Shown here piece by piece: positions 9,256 through 18,198 of a DNA stretch of 64,000 bases. The DNA comes from Goleter apudmare HA4340-LM2 (GTDB lineage: Bacteria > Cyanobacteriota > Cyanobacteriia > Cyanobacteriales > Nostocaceae), in contig JAHHHF010000074.1 in the NCBI GenBank assembly GCA_019359495.1, positions 124,001-188,000 of the forward strand. Direction: 5' to 3'. How positions within the stretch are numbered: position 1 is the stretch's first letter; each line of letters starts with the position of its first letter. A program made the translations under genes and the position numbers. The notes beneath the pieces were generated by a model that worked only from the letters and a program-made list of their open reading frames with translations, was not told where the DNA came from and made no database searches.

Positions 9256-9942
9256 ATGTTTAGGCGGCTAGTCCAGTGGCTCAAAGGTTTTTTTCAAAGC
9301 TTGTTTGGTCGTAAACCAAAGCCCTCTGGGCTTCAGAGGGATGTACAAAAAGAACCAGCGCCACCACTAAACGATACAGACATAGAATTTCTGTTCAACG
9401 AGCTTTTGGAAGGGGTACATCAGGCAAGAGGACAAGCATGGGCCCAGAAGTGGTTGCATAATATTGAACATCGAATCTCCACAGAACGCTGGGTGGAGTG
9501 GTTACGGCGTTTGGGTGAAAAATTGTTAGCATCACCAGCCCCTAATAACGAATTAGCAGCGCGGTTGGTGCAACTGGGTGATTTGGGTGTGGGCGAAGTC
9601 GGAGACGTAGCCTACGAAATTGGAATGCAGCTGTTGACACGCAATCAAGGTGAACCCATCTGGGAGTATGCAGGGCCGGATGCTGTGAGTACAAATTTTC
9701 TACCCCAAGAGAGCGACTCGGCCTCACAAGAAACGCATAGTGAAGAAAGCTCTCCTGAGGGAGAATACCAAACCGTTAGCCTAGAAGAGTTGTTTGTGAT
9801 GTTACAACAGGATGAAAATTTATGCCAGCAGATGGCTCAACAGTTAGCACTGGATACGAATGATCCAGAAGTGATTGTTCAAGCATTGATTAATCAATTC
9901 TATGCCGCTAACGAATCGACTACAGAGCAACCAGAATCATAA
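9256..9942 (+). CDS. Short paralogue of the N-terminal module of the TPR-CHAT protein
   Basis: I chose the ATG at 9256 over the one at 9244 because the downstream paralogue at 10286 begins at the same place (MFRRLVQWLK against MLRRLFQWLK, both after a ...GCAG-ATG). That gives 228 residues. The N terminus is amphipathic and basic, possibly membrane-associating. Residues about 30-135 align well with the start of the 1339-residue neighbour, and the last 45 residues (SLEELFVMLQQDENL...) match that protein just before its TPR region. So this is a stand-alone copy of the module with the acidic repeats, TPR and CHAT parts absent. I know of no function; it could compete with or partner the large protein. 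Confidence 0.8.
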   Translation: MFRRLVQWLKGFFQSLFGRKPKPSGLQRDVQKEPAPPLNDTDIEFLFNELLEGVHQARGQAWAQKWLHNIEHRISTERWVEWLRRLGEKLLASPAPNNELAARLVQLGDLGVGEVGDVAYEIGMQLLTRNQGEPIWEYAGPDAVSTNFLPQESDSASQETHSEESSPEGEYQTVSLEELFVMLQQDENLCQQMAQQLALDTNDPEVIVQALINQFYAANESTTEQPES

Positions 9943-10285
9943 AAAATTCAAAATTCAAAAAACCATGAGTATTATTCCTCCCTAGCTCCTAACCCCCATT
10001 CTCCAGAGGGAGTACTGAGTTCCCCATGTCGCCAGTTCGCACCTTGTGGGTTCGTTGTTGGGGGCAGCCCTTCCCGTAGGGTAAGCCTTCTCGTAAGAGT
10101 AGGTGTCTCCAGCGTCTATAAGTCAGGAAATGTACCCACGCGACTGGCTCCCCCATGCCCTATTCCCAAATATTGAGTTTTTTAAAGATATGAGGACACA
10201 CTTAGTGGGTTTTTACGTAATTCATGATTTTTTTAACACAACGATCGCTACAATCTAGTAGAAACAAAATCCAAGAGTGTAGCAG
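9943..10285. other. Intergenic stretch between the two duplicated genes
   Basis: The 343 bases hold GC-rich dispersed-repeat-like sequence (around 10060-10110, with a CCCTTCCCGTAGGG inverted motif). Just before the second gene is a segment resembling the upstream region of the first copy (CGATCGCTACAATCT at about 10243-10257, compared with about 9212-9226). No gene is visible. Confidence 0.55.
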
Positions 10286-13200
10286 ATGCTCAGGCGCCTA
10301 TTTCAGTGGCTTAAAAAGTGGTTACAGCGCTTCTTTAGCAGTCAGCAGACTCGTCCTCTCAATACTGCAAGGAGATATAAAGTGGTAGATTCGCTACCTG
10401 AACTGACTAATGCGGATCTAGAGCTTTTGTTTAATCAACTGCTAGACGGCGTTAGTCAGGCACGAGGAAGACAATGGGTGTTGCAGTATTTGCAACGGAT
10501 GGAAGACCGGATCACTGAAGAGCACTGGATAGATTGGCTGCTAAACTTTGCCGAAAAGTTGTTCATTTCACCAGCGCCAAATCATCAGTTAGCTACGCGG
10601 ATGGTACAACTGGGGGAACTTGACATCGGCAGACTTGGAGACCTTGCCCATGATATAGGCATGAGGTTGTTAACGCGGGACTTGGCAACCCGATATGAGG
10701 AAGATGAGGATGAGCCGCAGGTTGAGTTTGAAGCGACAACGCTGGAAGAAACTTTGCTCAACACACCCGGACAAGAATTGATCCGGAACTTGGGCGATCG
10801 CTTATGGGATTATGATGAGCAAGAGGCTGAAATTGTCACGCCAAAACCCAAGCTGATCTCCTTTGAGGAGGCGTGGACGGGTAATTTAGAAGCGGTGATG
10901 TATGAGGATGAAGCAGAATTAGGCTTGACAGCAGCAGAAGAGGCTCCTTTGCTGCCATCAGCAGATGATGCGATCGCCAATTTATGGGAGCTGTTTGGGG
11001 AAGCTGAACAGGAAGTAGCCAATGATGACATCGCTACAATACCAGCAACCCCCACGGTTGAGGAAGAGGTAATCACCACATCGCCCGCAGAGGATGAAGA
11101 TGATGCCGTGTTGCATCTATTCGACCTGTTACGGGAGCCGGAGGCCGATGAGGTAGAATTCACACCACCCGCAGAAAATTCCCTAACTCCCGCCGCAGAG
11201 GATGAAGATGATGCCATGTTACATCTATTCGACCTGTTACGGGAGCCGGAGGCCGATGAGGTAGAATTCACACCACCCGCAGAAAATTCCCTAACTCCCG
11301 CCGCAGAGGATGAAGATGATGCCATGTTGCATTTATTCGACCTGTTACGGGAATCGGACGGTGATGAGGGAGAGTTCACATCATCCGTCACTTCCCTGAC
11401 TCCTGCCGCAGAAGGAACATGGGATCAATCTTTGGCGAACATAGAGCCAAATGTGGCTGATACTTTGGATGAGTTGTTGGTGAGGTTGGATCAGAGTACT
11501 AATTTAGTCCAGGATTTAGCTACAGAACTGGCAATTCAGAGGAGTACTCCTAAGGCTATTGTTCAGCAACATAGCAATCAGGCGCAATCATGGTTTTACC
11601 AGGGTCTTCAGCAAGCTAAAACTGGTGATTTATTAGGAGCGATCGCCTCTTATGAGAGAGCCATAGAAATGCAACCCGATTTCTATGAATATTGGTTTAA
11701 CCGGGGTTTGATGCTATTCCATTTAGAACAATTTGCCGAAGCGATCGCTTCTTATGATCAAGCCGTAGAACTGAAACCTGATTTCTACAAAGCTTGGTAT
11801 AACCGGGGTGGTGTTCTGGGTGAATTAGGGGAATTTGACGCCGCGATCGCCTCTTTTGAGCGCGCCATAGACATCAAGCCTGATGCCGCAGAATGCTGGT
11901 CTAGTAGAGGCTTGGCGTTACTAAAATTAGGGCAGATATGGGAGTCAATTTCTAGTTATGACCAAGCCTTACTCCTGCAACCACAAGACCAAGAAAACTG
12001 GTATTACCGGGGAATCGCCCTGGCTGTGGGTGAGCAATATGCAGAGGCGATCGCTTCCTATGATAAAGCTTTAGAAATCCACCCCGATTACTACGAAGTC
12101 TGGATTGATCGGGGTGTGGTGCTGTTTAATTTAGGGCAATGGTCAGAAGCGATCGCCTCTTGGGATCATGCACTTTCTATTCAATCTGATTTCTATTTAG
12201 CTTGGTACAACCGGGGTGTAGCTTTAGATAACTTAGGGCGGCGGGAAGAAGCCATCACCTCCTACGGTAAAGTGATCGCCATCAAACCTGACTTTCATTT
12301 AGCATGGTACAACCAAGCCGTGGCCTTGTTTTATTTAGGGCGATTTGTCGAAGCGATCGCCTCCTATGACGGTGCTTTGGAAATTAAGCTGGACTACTGG
12401 GAAGCCTGGATCGGTCGAGGTAGCGCCGTTGCTAATTTAGTGAATCCTGATGCCCTTGCTAGCTTGTTTACTACCATCACTGCTACTAATACCGCTTTGA
12501 AACAGAGTGGCTATGCAGGCAAATTAGCTAGCTTAGAAGCAGGTTTAGAGTACGTCCGTCCCGACACCCATCCTGAAGGCTGGGGTAGATTACATTTAGC
12601 GATCGCTAATACCTACTATGAACACGGTAGAAAACATCCCCCATCCCGCCATGAGTGGCAACAAGCTGTAGCTGAGTATAATCAAGCATTGTTAACCCTC
12701 ACCAGCACAGATTTTCCCCAGTTGCATTTGGAAATATTGCAATCGTTGGTAAAAGTGCATGTAGGTTTGGGAGAAATCCCAGCAGCGCAAGAGTTACAGG
12801 AATACGGCATTGATTTATTGCAACAATTGCTCAGTGAACCAACTCGCTCTGATGATGGTAAAAAACAGCTGGCTTTGAAATTTGCAGGCTTTGGGCAATT
12901 AGCGGTTGATTTAGCCGTCAGCTACGGTGACTTAGTAGAAGCTTGGGAAATTGCCGAACAAGGCAAGAATGCCTGTTTAACTTGGTTGCTTTATGGTTGG
13001 CATGAAGAGATTTACTCGCCCAACTATCACTCTATTCAACACCTGCTCAACCCCACAACAGCAATTATTTACTGGCATATTAGCCCAACTGCTCTACATA
13101 CATTTATTCTTAAAGACGGCGCCCCCTCACCCATTCTTTTATTTACACCCATACAAGATATCGGCGTCATACACTTAGGTTCAGCCCCGATGCTTCTAGA

Positions 13201-14305
13201 TGAATTACCCATACCCGAAGCAGTCAGGCGCTTAATCGCCTTTGAAAATTGGTTAGAAGATTGGCATGAACAATACCAGGAATATCGTAGCCAAACCCAA
13301 GATAAACAAAATAATCATGACCACTCTTGGCGAGTGGATATGGCACAAAAACTATTACAACTAAAAGATATCCTCAATATTTCCACAATTGAACAGGAAC
13401 TAGAAGGCATCACCCAACTAGTTTTAATTCCTCACCGCGATTTATACAGAATACCCCTGCATACACTGTTTCAATTCTCTTCTGACTTTGAGCCAAAGTT
13501 CTCTACTGAAAAGTCAAATCTAACTATTACCTATTTGCCTAGTGTCCAAACAGGGCTAACTCTGAAAACCGCACCACAATGGAATAAACAGCGTCAATTA
13601 TTACTCAATATTGAACATCCTCACACTACGAATTATTCACCTCTAAAGTTTGCAAAGCTGCAAGCGGAAATTGTTCAGCAAATGTTTACAAATTCCTCAA
13701 GCATTCAGAGCACTCAAGCTAATAAAAGTACGGTAGAGAATGCCTTATATAATGATTATAATATTTTGCATTTCATCGGGTACTTAATTAACAATTATCA
13801 TGAGCCGAAAAAATCAGAATTGGTATTAACAGATGAAGATAGACTTACCCTAGCAGACATCTGCCAACAAACACTGGTAAACTATGACCTGGCGACCTTC
13901 TCAGCTTGTGAAACTATCAATATTACCCACCCTATAAACAGTGAATATGTCAGTTTTGTCAGTGGTTTGTTGAGTCGGGGAGTTCCCCAAGTAATTAGCA
14001 CCCTCTGGACTGTAGAATCATTTGCCAGTGCCTTAGTGCTCATAGAGTTTTATCGCCGACTGCAACCAGATAAATCAGCAGCGACAGCACTAGCCGAAGC
14101 CACAGCCTGGCTAAGAGAACTGACAGCCCTAGAACTGACAAAATGGTATGAAGATTTATTGCATAATCTCCATCCCGATGAACTCAGAATTAGGGCTTAT
14201 GTGGCAACGCAGCAATATAGAAGTAGTAAAATGCCCCCAGAGCAAAAACTCTACAGCCATCCCTACTACTGGGCAGGATTTATAATTACAGGTAAACCAA
14301 GTTAA
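10286..14305 (+). CDS. Large TPR-CHAT protein with a degenerate caspase-like site
   Basis: This protein of 1339 residues has four parts: an N-terminal module shared with the gene at 9256 (about residues 1-145), an acidic region with three 36-residue repeats (about 269-376), eight or so TPR units (about 430-720) and a C-terminal CHAT (caspase HetF-associated with TPR) domain (about 900-1335). CHAT proteases need a His in an (A/G)-x-HG motif and a Cys in SACxT. Here the Cys is present (Cys1208, FSACET) but the His position reads IGYL, with Tyr1166. The domain may therefore bind without cutting. Start ATG follows a TGTAGCAG segment shared with the paralogue. There is no signal peptide, so a cytosolic scaffold role is likely. 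Confidence 0.9.
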   Translation: MLRRLFQWLKKWLQRFFSSQQTRPLNTARRYKVVDSLPELTNADLELLFNQLLDGVSQARGRQWVLQYLQRMEDRITEEHWIDWLLNFAEKLFISPAPNHQLATRMVQLGELDIGRLGDLAHDIGMRLLTRDLATRYEEDEDEPQVEFEATTLEETLLNTPGQELIRNLGDRLWDYDEQEAEIVTPKPKLISFEEAWTGNLEAVMYEDEAELGLTAAEEAPLLPSADDAIANLWELFGEAEQEVANDDIATIPATPTVEEEVITTSPAEDEDDAVLHLFDLLREPEADEVEFTPPAENSLTPAAEDEDDAMLHLFDLLREPEADEVEFTPPAENSLTPAAEDEDDAMLHLFDLLRESDGDEGEFTSSVTSLTPAAEGTWDQSLANIEPNVADTLDELLVRLDQSTNLVQDLATELAIQRSTPKAIVQQHSNQAQSWFYQGLQQAKTGDLLGAIASYERAIEMQPDFYEYWFNRGLMLFHLEQFAEAIASYDQAVELKPDFYKAWYNRGGVLGELGEFDAAIASFERAIDIKPDAAECWSSRGLALLKLGQIWESISSYDQALLLQPQDQENWYYRGIALAVGEQYAEAIASYDKALEIHPDYYEVWIDRGVVLFNLGQWSEAIASWDHALSIQSDFYLAWYNRGVALDNLGRREEAITSYGKVIAIKPDFHLAWYNQAVALFYLGRFVEAIASYDGALEIKLDYWEAWIGRGSAVANLVNPDALASLFTTITATNTALKQSGYAGKLASLEAGLEYVRPDTHPEGWGRLHLAIANTYYEHGRKHPPSRHEWQQAVAEYNQALLTLTSTDFPQLHLEILQSLVKVHVGLGEIPAAQELQEYGIDLLQQLLSEPTRSDDGKKQLALKFAGFGQLAVDLAVSYGDLVEAWEIAEQGKNACLTWLLYGWHEEIYSPNYHSIQHLLNPTTAIIYWHISPTALHTFILKDGAPSPILLFTPIQDIGVIHLGSAPMLLDELPIPEAVRRLIAFENWLEDWHEQYQEYRSQTQDKQNNHDHSWRVDMAQKLLQLKDILNISTIEQELEGITQLVLIPHRDLYRIPLHTLFQFSSDFEPKFSTEKSNLTITYLPSVQTGLTLKTAPQWNKQRQLLLNIEHPHTTNYSPLKFAKLQAEIVQQMFTNSSSIQSTQANKSTVENALYNDYNILHFIGYLINNYHEPKKSELVLTDEDRLTLADICQQTLVNYDLATFSACETINITHPINSEYVSFVSGLLSRGVPQVISTLWTVESFASALVLIEFYRRLQPDKSAATALAEATAWLRELTALELTKWYEDLLHNLHPDELRIRAYVATQQYRSSKMPPEQKLYSHPYYWAGFIITGKPS
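11090..11413. repeat. Three 108-bp tandem units in the TPR-CHAT gene
   Basis: Units start at 11090, 11198 and 11306. The first two are almost identical; the third diverges at its end. Each encodes 36 acidic residues with the core EDEDDAMLHLFDLLRE, a short amphipathic helix that could be a docking peptide. Confidence 0.9.
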
Positions 14306-14318
14306 TAGCAATTCTGAG

Positions 14319-14356
14319 TAGGGTGCGTTATGGATGGAACATCCTCACACACCCTA
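14319..14356. terminator. Nested hairpin between convergent genes
   Basis: An outer stem TAGGGTG (14319-14325) / CACCCTA (14350-14356) encloses an inner stem GGATG / CATCC (14332-14344). It lies between the stop codons of the TPR-CHAT and speY-like genes and could end transcription from both sides. The GTAGGGTGCGTTA-like sequence also resembles a dispersed Nostoc element. Confidence 0.5.
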
Positions 14357-14369
14357 AAAATCCAGAAAT

Positions 14370-15521
14370 CTATTGCTTAATCGGTGTACCGCAGGGATAA
14401 GTCGCTACTTCTTGAGAAGTACTCTGAGCCACAGATGGCTGTGCTTTAGCTGCTAAATAATCTTTTTGTAGTTTCGCCAATATTACCTCGCGCTGGTCAT
14501 ACAACCGCTTCAATGGGCGGGGCTGACATTGATTAAGGACGTATGCTGTAACTAATGGTAAGGCGATCGTGCTATCGGTGTAGCAAACAATCGTGCTGGG
14601 TAATTCTTCTGGGTCAATCTTACCCCAGCTCACAGCTTCCGAAGGCGTTGCCCCAGACAAACCACCTGTATCAGGACGTGCATCAGTAAACTGCACAAAG
14701 TAATCATGTCCTCGTTCTTCCAAGCCCAACACCTCGTGAATTTGCGGCTGTGTCTGTAGCAAAAAGTTTTTGGGGCTACCGCCACCGAGAATTACCGCCG
14801 CGCTTTTCCCTTCTCCCTCACGGGCATTGTAGGCGATCGCTGCTGTCTCGTTGACATCAATTGCAGGGTCGATCACCAATTGAGAACCTTCTAAGGCTAA
14901 AGCAGCAACGTTCATCCCAATGGAACTATCGCCAGGGGAGGAGGTGTAAATCGGTACGCCGTACTCATAAGCTGTAGCCAGCAAACAAGAATGCTTGACT
15001 CCCAATTGCTTTTCCACTTCCCGGACATACTTACCCAAAAGATGATGAAACTCAGCCGTTCCCATCCGTTTCTGAAATGGTTCAGCTTGCAGAACCTTAC
15101 GGATGAAAGCATCAGTTTCTAGCAGTACATCGTAGCCGAAGATAATATCATAAATGCGGATGGTGCCTTCTTCACGCAGCTGCACATCATCCAAAAATGG
15201 ACTACCTGCAAACAATTCAAAACCCAAGCCATAGTGCATGTCGTGGTAGAGATTTGCACCTGTGCTAATCATCCAGTCAATAAAGCCGTTGCGAATTAAG
15301 GGTGCTAGTGCAGAAACCCCAAATCCGGCTGGCGTCATCGCACCAGAAAGGCTTACACCCACCGTCACATCACCTTGGAAGACATCACGACTCAACAGTT
15401 GGCAGATTTCCCGTAACCGCGCCGAGTTGTAAGCGGTGAAGTAATTATCAATCAAATCAACCACACTGATATCAGTTGGCATCGGTACAGGTGCGATTTT
15501 TTGACCACGCTGTTTTGACAT
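14370..15521 (-). CDS. speY: Deoxyhypusine-synthase-like homospermidine synthase
   Basis: The 383-residue protein belongs to the deoxyhypusine synthase family: the [14 protein letters not shown] motif, [14 protein letters not shown], and the active-site loop [12 protein letters not shown], whose Lys aligns with the catalytic lysine of eukaryotic DHS. Bacteria lack eIF5A, so these homologues act on small polyamines. In Anabaena a DHS homologue (SpeY) was reported to be needed for homospermidine, the main polyamine, and for normal diazotrophic growth; I equate this gene with it by family and organism, not by alignment. The enzyme should transfer an aminobutyl group between amines using NAD. It stands alone on the minus strand. 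Confidence 0.85.
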   Translation of the reverse strand: MSKQRGQKIAPVPMPTDISVVDLIDNYFTAYNSARLREICQLLSRDVFQGDVTVGVSLSGAMTPAGFGVSALAPLIRNGFIDWMISTGANLYHDMHYGLGFELFAGSPFLDDVQLREEGTIRIYDIIFGYDVLLETDAFIRKVLQAEPFQKRMGTAEFHHLLGKYVREVEKQLGVKHSCLLATAYEYGVPIYTSSPGDSSIGMNVAALALEGSQLVIDPAIDVNETAAIAYNAREGEGKSAAVILGGGSPKNFLLQTQPQIHEVLGLEERGHDYFVQFTDARPDTGGLSGATPSEAVSWGKIDPEELPSTIVCYTDSTIALPLVTAYVLNQCQPRPLKRLYDQREVILAKLQKDYLAAKAQPSVAQSTSQEVATYPCGTPIKQ

Positions 15522-15563
15522 TGTTGCACTCCCGAAAACTAAACACGCCGAATCTAATGGTAA

Positions 15564-16094
15564 CTAGCTTTCAGTGATTTCTTGCATGGCTTTTAAGTAG
15601 CAATCATAAGCACTTTGTCCGAAACACACAAAAATTAGTTGTTCTGGGGAGTTATGGCTGTGTAAATACTTATTAATTTCAGCGATCGCTATTTTGCTAG
15701 CATATGCCATCGGAAAACCAAAAACGCCTGCGCTGATAGCTGGAAAGGCGATCGTTTTGATTTGGTGTTTTGCTGCTAAAGCTAAACTGCGGCGATAACA
15801 ACTTGCTAACAATTCATCCTCACCATCATTTCCCCCTTCCCAAACTGGGCCAACGGTATGAATTACCCATTTAGCAGCTAAATTATAGCCCTTGGTAATC
15901 TTCGCTTCACCAGTTTTACAGCCTTTGAGTTGGCGACATTCCTCCCAAAGACTTGCTCCCGCCGCACGATGAATAGCACCGCATACACCCCCACCAGGCA
16001 TTAATTGTTCGTTCGCTGCATTGACAATTGCATCAACCTCTAGTTGAGTAATATCACCTTGAACAATTACTATTTGCTGTGTTGCTTTTGTCAT
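15564..16094 (-). CDS. Macro-domain ADP-ribose hydrolase (O-acetyl-ADP-ribose deacetylase type)
   Basis: From the ATG at 16094 the protein has 176 residues, the usual size of MacroD/YmdB enzymes; the longer frame to 16163 adds a basic, unrelated leader. Diagnostic motifs are VDAIVNAANEQLMPGGGVCGAIHRAAG (read as two pieces, with the catalytic Asn and the glycine loop) and AISAGVFGFP near residue 125, which holds the phosphates. Such enzymes hydrolyse O-acetyl-ADP-ribose or remove mono-ADP-ribose from proteins or nucleic acids. It is 43 bases upstream of the speY-like gene and on the same strand, so they may be cotranscribed. Confidence 0.92.
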   Translation of the reverse strand: MTKATQQIVIVQGDITQLEVDAIVNAANEQLMPGGGVCGAIHRAAGASLWEECRQLKGCKTGEAKITKGYNLAAKWVIHTVGPVWEGGNDGEDELLASCYRRSLALAAKHQIKTIAFPAISAGVFGFPMAYASKIAIAEINKYLHSHNSPEQLIFVCFGQSAYDCYLKAMQEITES

Positions 16095-16208
16095 ATTTTT
16101 TGCATCAAAAGTTTTATGACAATTCGATTTAATTACGTTTCCTATACCTGACTTTTTTAACAAGTCGAGTACATCAACTATTTGTGATTTTTCAATAAAT
16201 CACAATTC

Positions 16209-17054
16209 CTATTTTCCAGCATTAGCAGCATCTTCTCCTAATTGTCGAAAAATTGCGATCGGAACGGCCCAACTCAAAGTTTCCATTTGTTCAAACATTT
16301 CTTGTGGTGGTTTACTACCATCAGCAAACGTAAATACACTAATACCTTGTATTGGATACTTTAACCTGCCATTAATCCCTACCAATTCTCCTTTCTCATT
16401 CAACACCGGGCCGCCACTCATACCAACATCAACTTCGTTGGTATAACCCAAGCGATAGCCTTCTGGTAACGATTTATCTGTTAATAGCATCATCACTTTG
16501 CCAGTTGTCAAGCGAAATGCTTTTGTTCCCCACTGGCTGGTTTCTTCAATTGCATCTTGACTAATCAAGTGATAATTAGGAAATCCGGCAGAAAAAACTG
16601 GACTTTCAGCAGTTAATATCTGGGAGTTTCCTAACTGCACAACTGGATAAAGATTTTTACTTTCAAACTGAACTAGAGCTAAATCGAAACCTTGCAATTT
16701 TCTCACAGGTTTTAATCTAGCCTGATGAATTTTTCCATCAGTAGATAAAACGCTATATTTACCATTTTTACTATTAGCAATAACATGCTGACAAGTTAAA
16801 ACAGTATAGGTTTGATGGTGACGAGCAATCACCACTCCAGAACCAGAACCCGGTTCGGTGAAAATTCTCACTGTAACTTGTCTGGCAATTTCTGCCACTG
16901 GCTTGGTTAAACTATCTTTTTTTTGAATTTTACTCTCGGCAATTGAATTTTTTATATCTTTTGACTGGCTCATCGATGAGGATAAACATGCTTGTAAAAG
17001 TATGCTTACTAACAAAAAGTTCAGTGAAACCAGCACTGGTAAAGATGATGCCAC
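16209..17054 (-). CDS. Trypsin-like serine protease, probable lipoprotein
   Basis: The 281-residue protein begins at a GTG (17054); the first ATG in frame is at residue 28, after the secretion signal. An N-terminal hydrophobic segment ends in LLQAC, a lipobox-like site (Cys23), so it may be anchored to a membrane facing the periplasm. The S1-type triad is readable as His90 (TCQHV), Asp124 (FDLALV) and Ser213 (GMSGGP). The GMSGGP instead of GNSGGP and the CQH instead of AAH context mark the cyanobacterial branch. It lies beside COP23 and near a secreted CHAT exoprotein, a set I regard as a functional neighbourhood. The substrate is unknown. Confidence 0.88.
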   Translation of the reverse strand: MASSLPVLVSLNFLLVSILLQACLSSSMSQSKDIKNSIAESKIQKKDSLTKPVAEIARQVTVRIFTEPGSGSGVVIARHHQTYTVLTCQHVIANSKNGKYSVLSTDGKIHQARLKPVRKLQGFDLALVQFESKNLYPVVQLGNSQILTAESPVFSAGFPNYHLISQDAIEETSQWGTKAFRLTTGKVMMLLTDKSLPEGYRLGYTNEVDVGMSGGPVLNEKGELVGINGRLKYPIQGISVFTFADGSKPPQEMFEQMETLSWAVPIAIFRQLGEDAANAGK

Positions 17055-17102
17055 AATTTTTTAATCTATAAATGAATATTACTAAAATTAAGCTAGATTC
17101 AT

Positions 17103-17131
17103 ATCCCCGAATTCCTTAAGAAGTCGGGGAT
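17103..17131. repeat. Hairpin repeat of the ATCCCCGA family
   Basis: ATCCCCGA (17103-17110) pairs with TCGGGGAT (17124-17131). Related hairpins lie at 24567, 36613 and 47143, so this is a dispersed family; it may also end transcription coming from the COP23 gene. Confidence 0.65.
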
Positions 17132-17230
17132 CTAAACAACATTTTTTAATTAGATGAGTGTCATTCTATCCCACAAACACTTAGATTGCCAATGTTCTTT
17201 ATTCTTTGGGTAAGTTTGAAAAATCAATGA

Positions 17231-17824
17231 TTAATTTTTGTTAGTTCCTGTTTGTGTAACATCATCAACCTCAAACGCTTTGTTGATTTGCGTTCCCAGT
17301 TCAATGATGTCTCGGTTGTCATTAGAACGTGTTAGAGGTGGTTTTGAGCCTGTAACACTAAAATTTAACAACTGGTTGAGAATTTCTTTTTCTTGACCGC
17401 GTTCTGAGCGTTTGAGAGTTAACAACAAATTAGTGAAATTACATTTTTCTTGGGTCGTTTTGATGTAACAAATTACTGAGTTAGTCCCAACTGTTCCATG
17501 AGTTATCTTCAGTGTCCCTGCACGACCTGCGCGGGATGCAAAAGCATTACTCAAGCGCTGACTCACTGTTTTACAGCGATCTTCTGGTGTGAATTGAGGG
17601 CCAAAAGAAGTATCTGACCAAGTAATAATAGGGGATGTAGTTCTGTTTCCTCGCCGCGCCACTGTCGCAAAGTCATTTCCTTGGCGGATGCAATGAAATG
17701 ATGTTGTCGGACTACTCTTCGGCGGCGGTGTTTGTGCATATCCCATTTCACTGGTTAGCATCACGGTGGTGGAAATAGCAATCAGACTAGTTGTTAGTAA
17801 CTTACTACCTAAATTAATCACCAT
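17231..17824 (-). CDS. COP23-domain secreted protein
   Basis: The ATG at 17824 is preceded by AGGAG at seven bases and gives 197 residues; an in-frame start at 17854 lacks this support. A signal peptide runs to about GYA-QT (residue 31). The mature part has paired cysteines (FHCIRQ, EDRCKTV, VICYIK, EKCNF) and the conserved WSD-x-FGPQFTPEDRC segment of the circadian oscillating protein COP23 family, first described as a membrane-associated rhythmic protein in unicellular cyanobacteria. Its function is unknown. It is placed just upstream of the serine protease on the same strand, with 176 bases and a hairpin between, and is divergent from the CHAT exoprotein gene. Confidence 0.85.
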   Translation of the reverse strand: MVINLGSKLLTTSLIAISTTVMLTSEMGYAQTPPPKSSPTTSFHCIRQGNDFATVARRGNRTTSPIITWSDTSFGPQFTPEDRCKTVSQRLSNAFASRAGRAGTLKITHGTVGTNSVICYIKTTQEKCNFTNLLLTLKRSERGQEKEILNQLLNFSVTGSKPPLTRSNDNRDIIELGTQINKAFEVDDVTQTGTNKN

Positions 17825-17854
17825 ACAATAACTCCTAATTTTCTCAAACTTCAA

Positions 17855-18198
17855 TTAAATCTTAAGAGAGATTTAAGCTAGTACTAATGACTACGAGAAT
17901 TATTTTTTAGTTCCTATGCTCAAAACCCTGATTTTCACGTAGGGTCAACTCATCTCCTCTAAAATATATATTTCTGTCTAAGTCTTACTACTGAAAAAAC
18001 GTTGTATTATTACACTAATCCTAATCTACAAAATAGAGCTTTCTGCAAGTAAGTAGCAGCTTTCAGGTAAACTTTTGTAACTAAGCTTTTCTATTTTGAT
18101 GCATTTGTGTTGTGTGTTGTGTGTACTTTGCTCTTACTTGCGAGGTTGGCGCGAGGTTTTTATATTTAAATTTTTACTTGTCAAGAGTGTATTAAGTT
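17855..18198. promoter_or_regulatory. Divergent promoter region between COP23 and the CHAT exoprotein
   Basis: The 344 bases separate two divergent genes for exported proteins, so both promoters should lie here. I see a short GTGTTGTGTGTTGTGTGT-like run near 18105-18123 and AT-rich tracts but no box I can assign with confidence. Confidence 0.4.

Noticed and set aside
10810-11391. Long minus-strand frame of 193 codons, Ser/Ala-rich
   Set aside because: It is antisense to the acidic repeats of the TPR-CHAT gene and its composition is the mirror of those codons.
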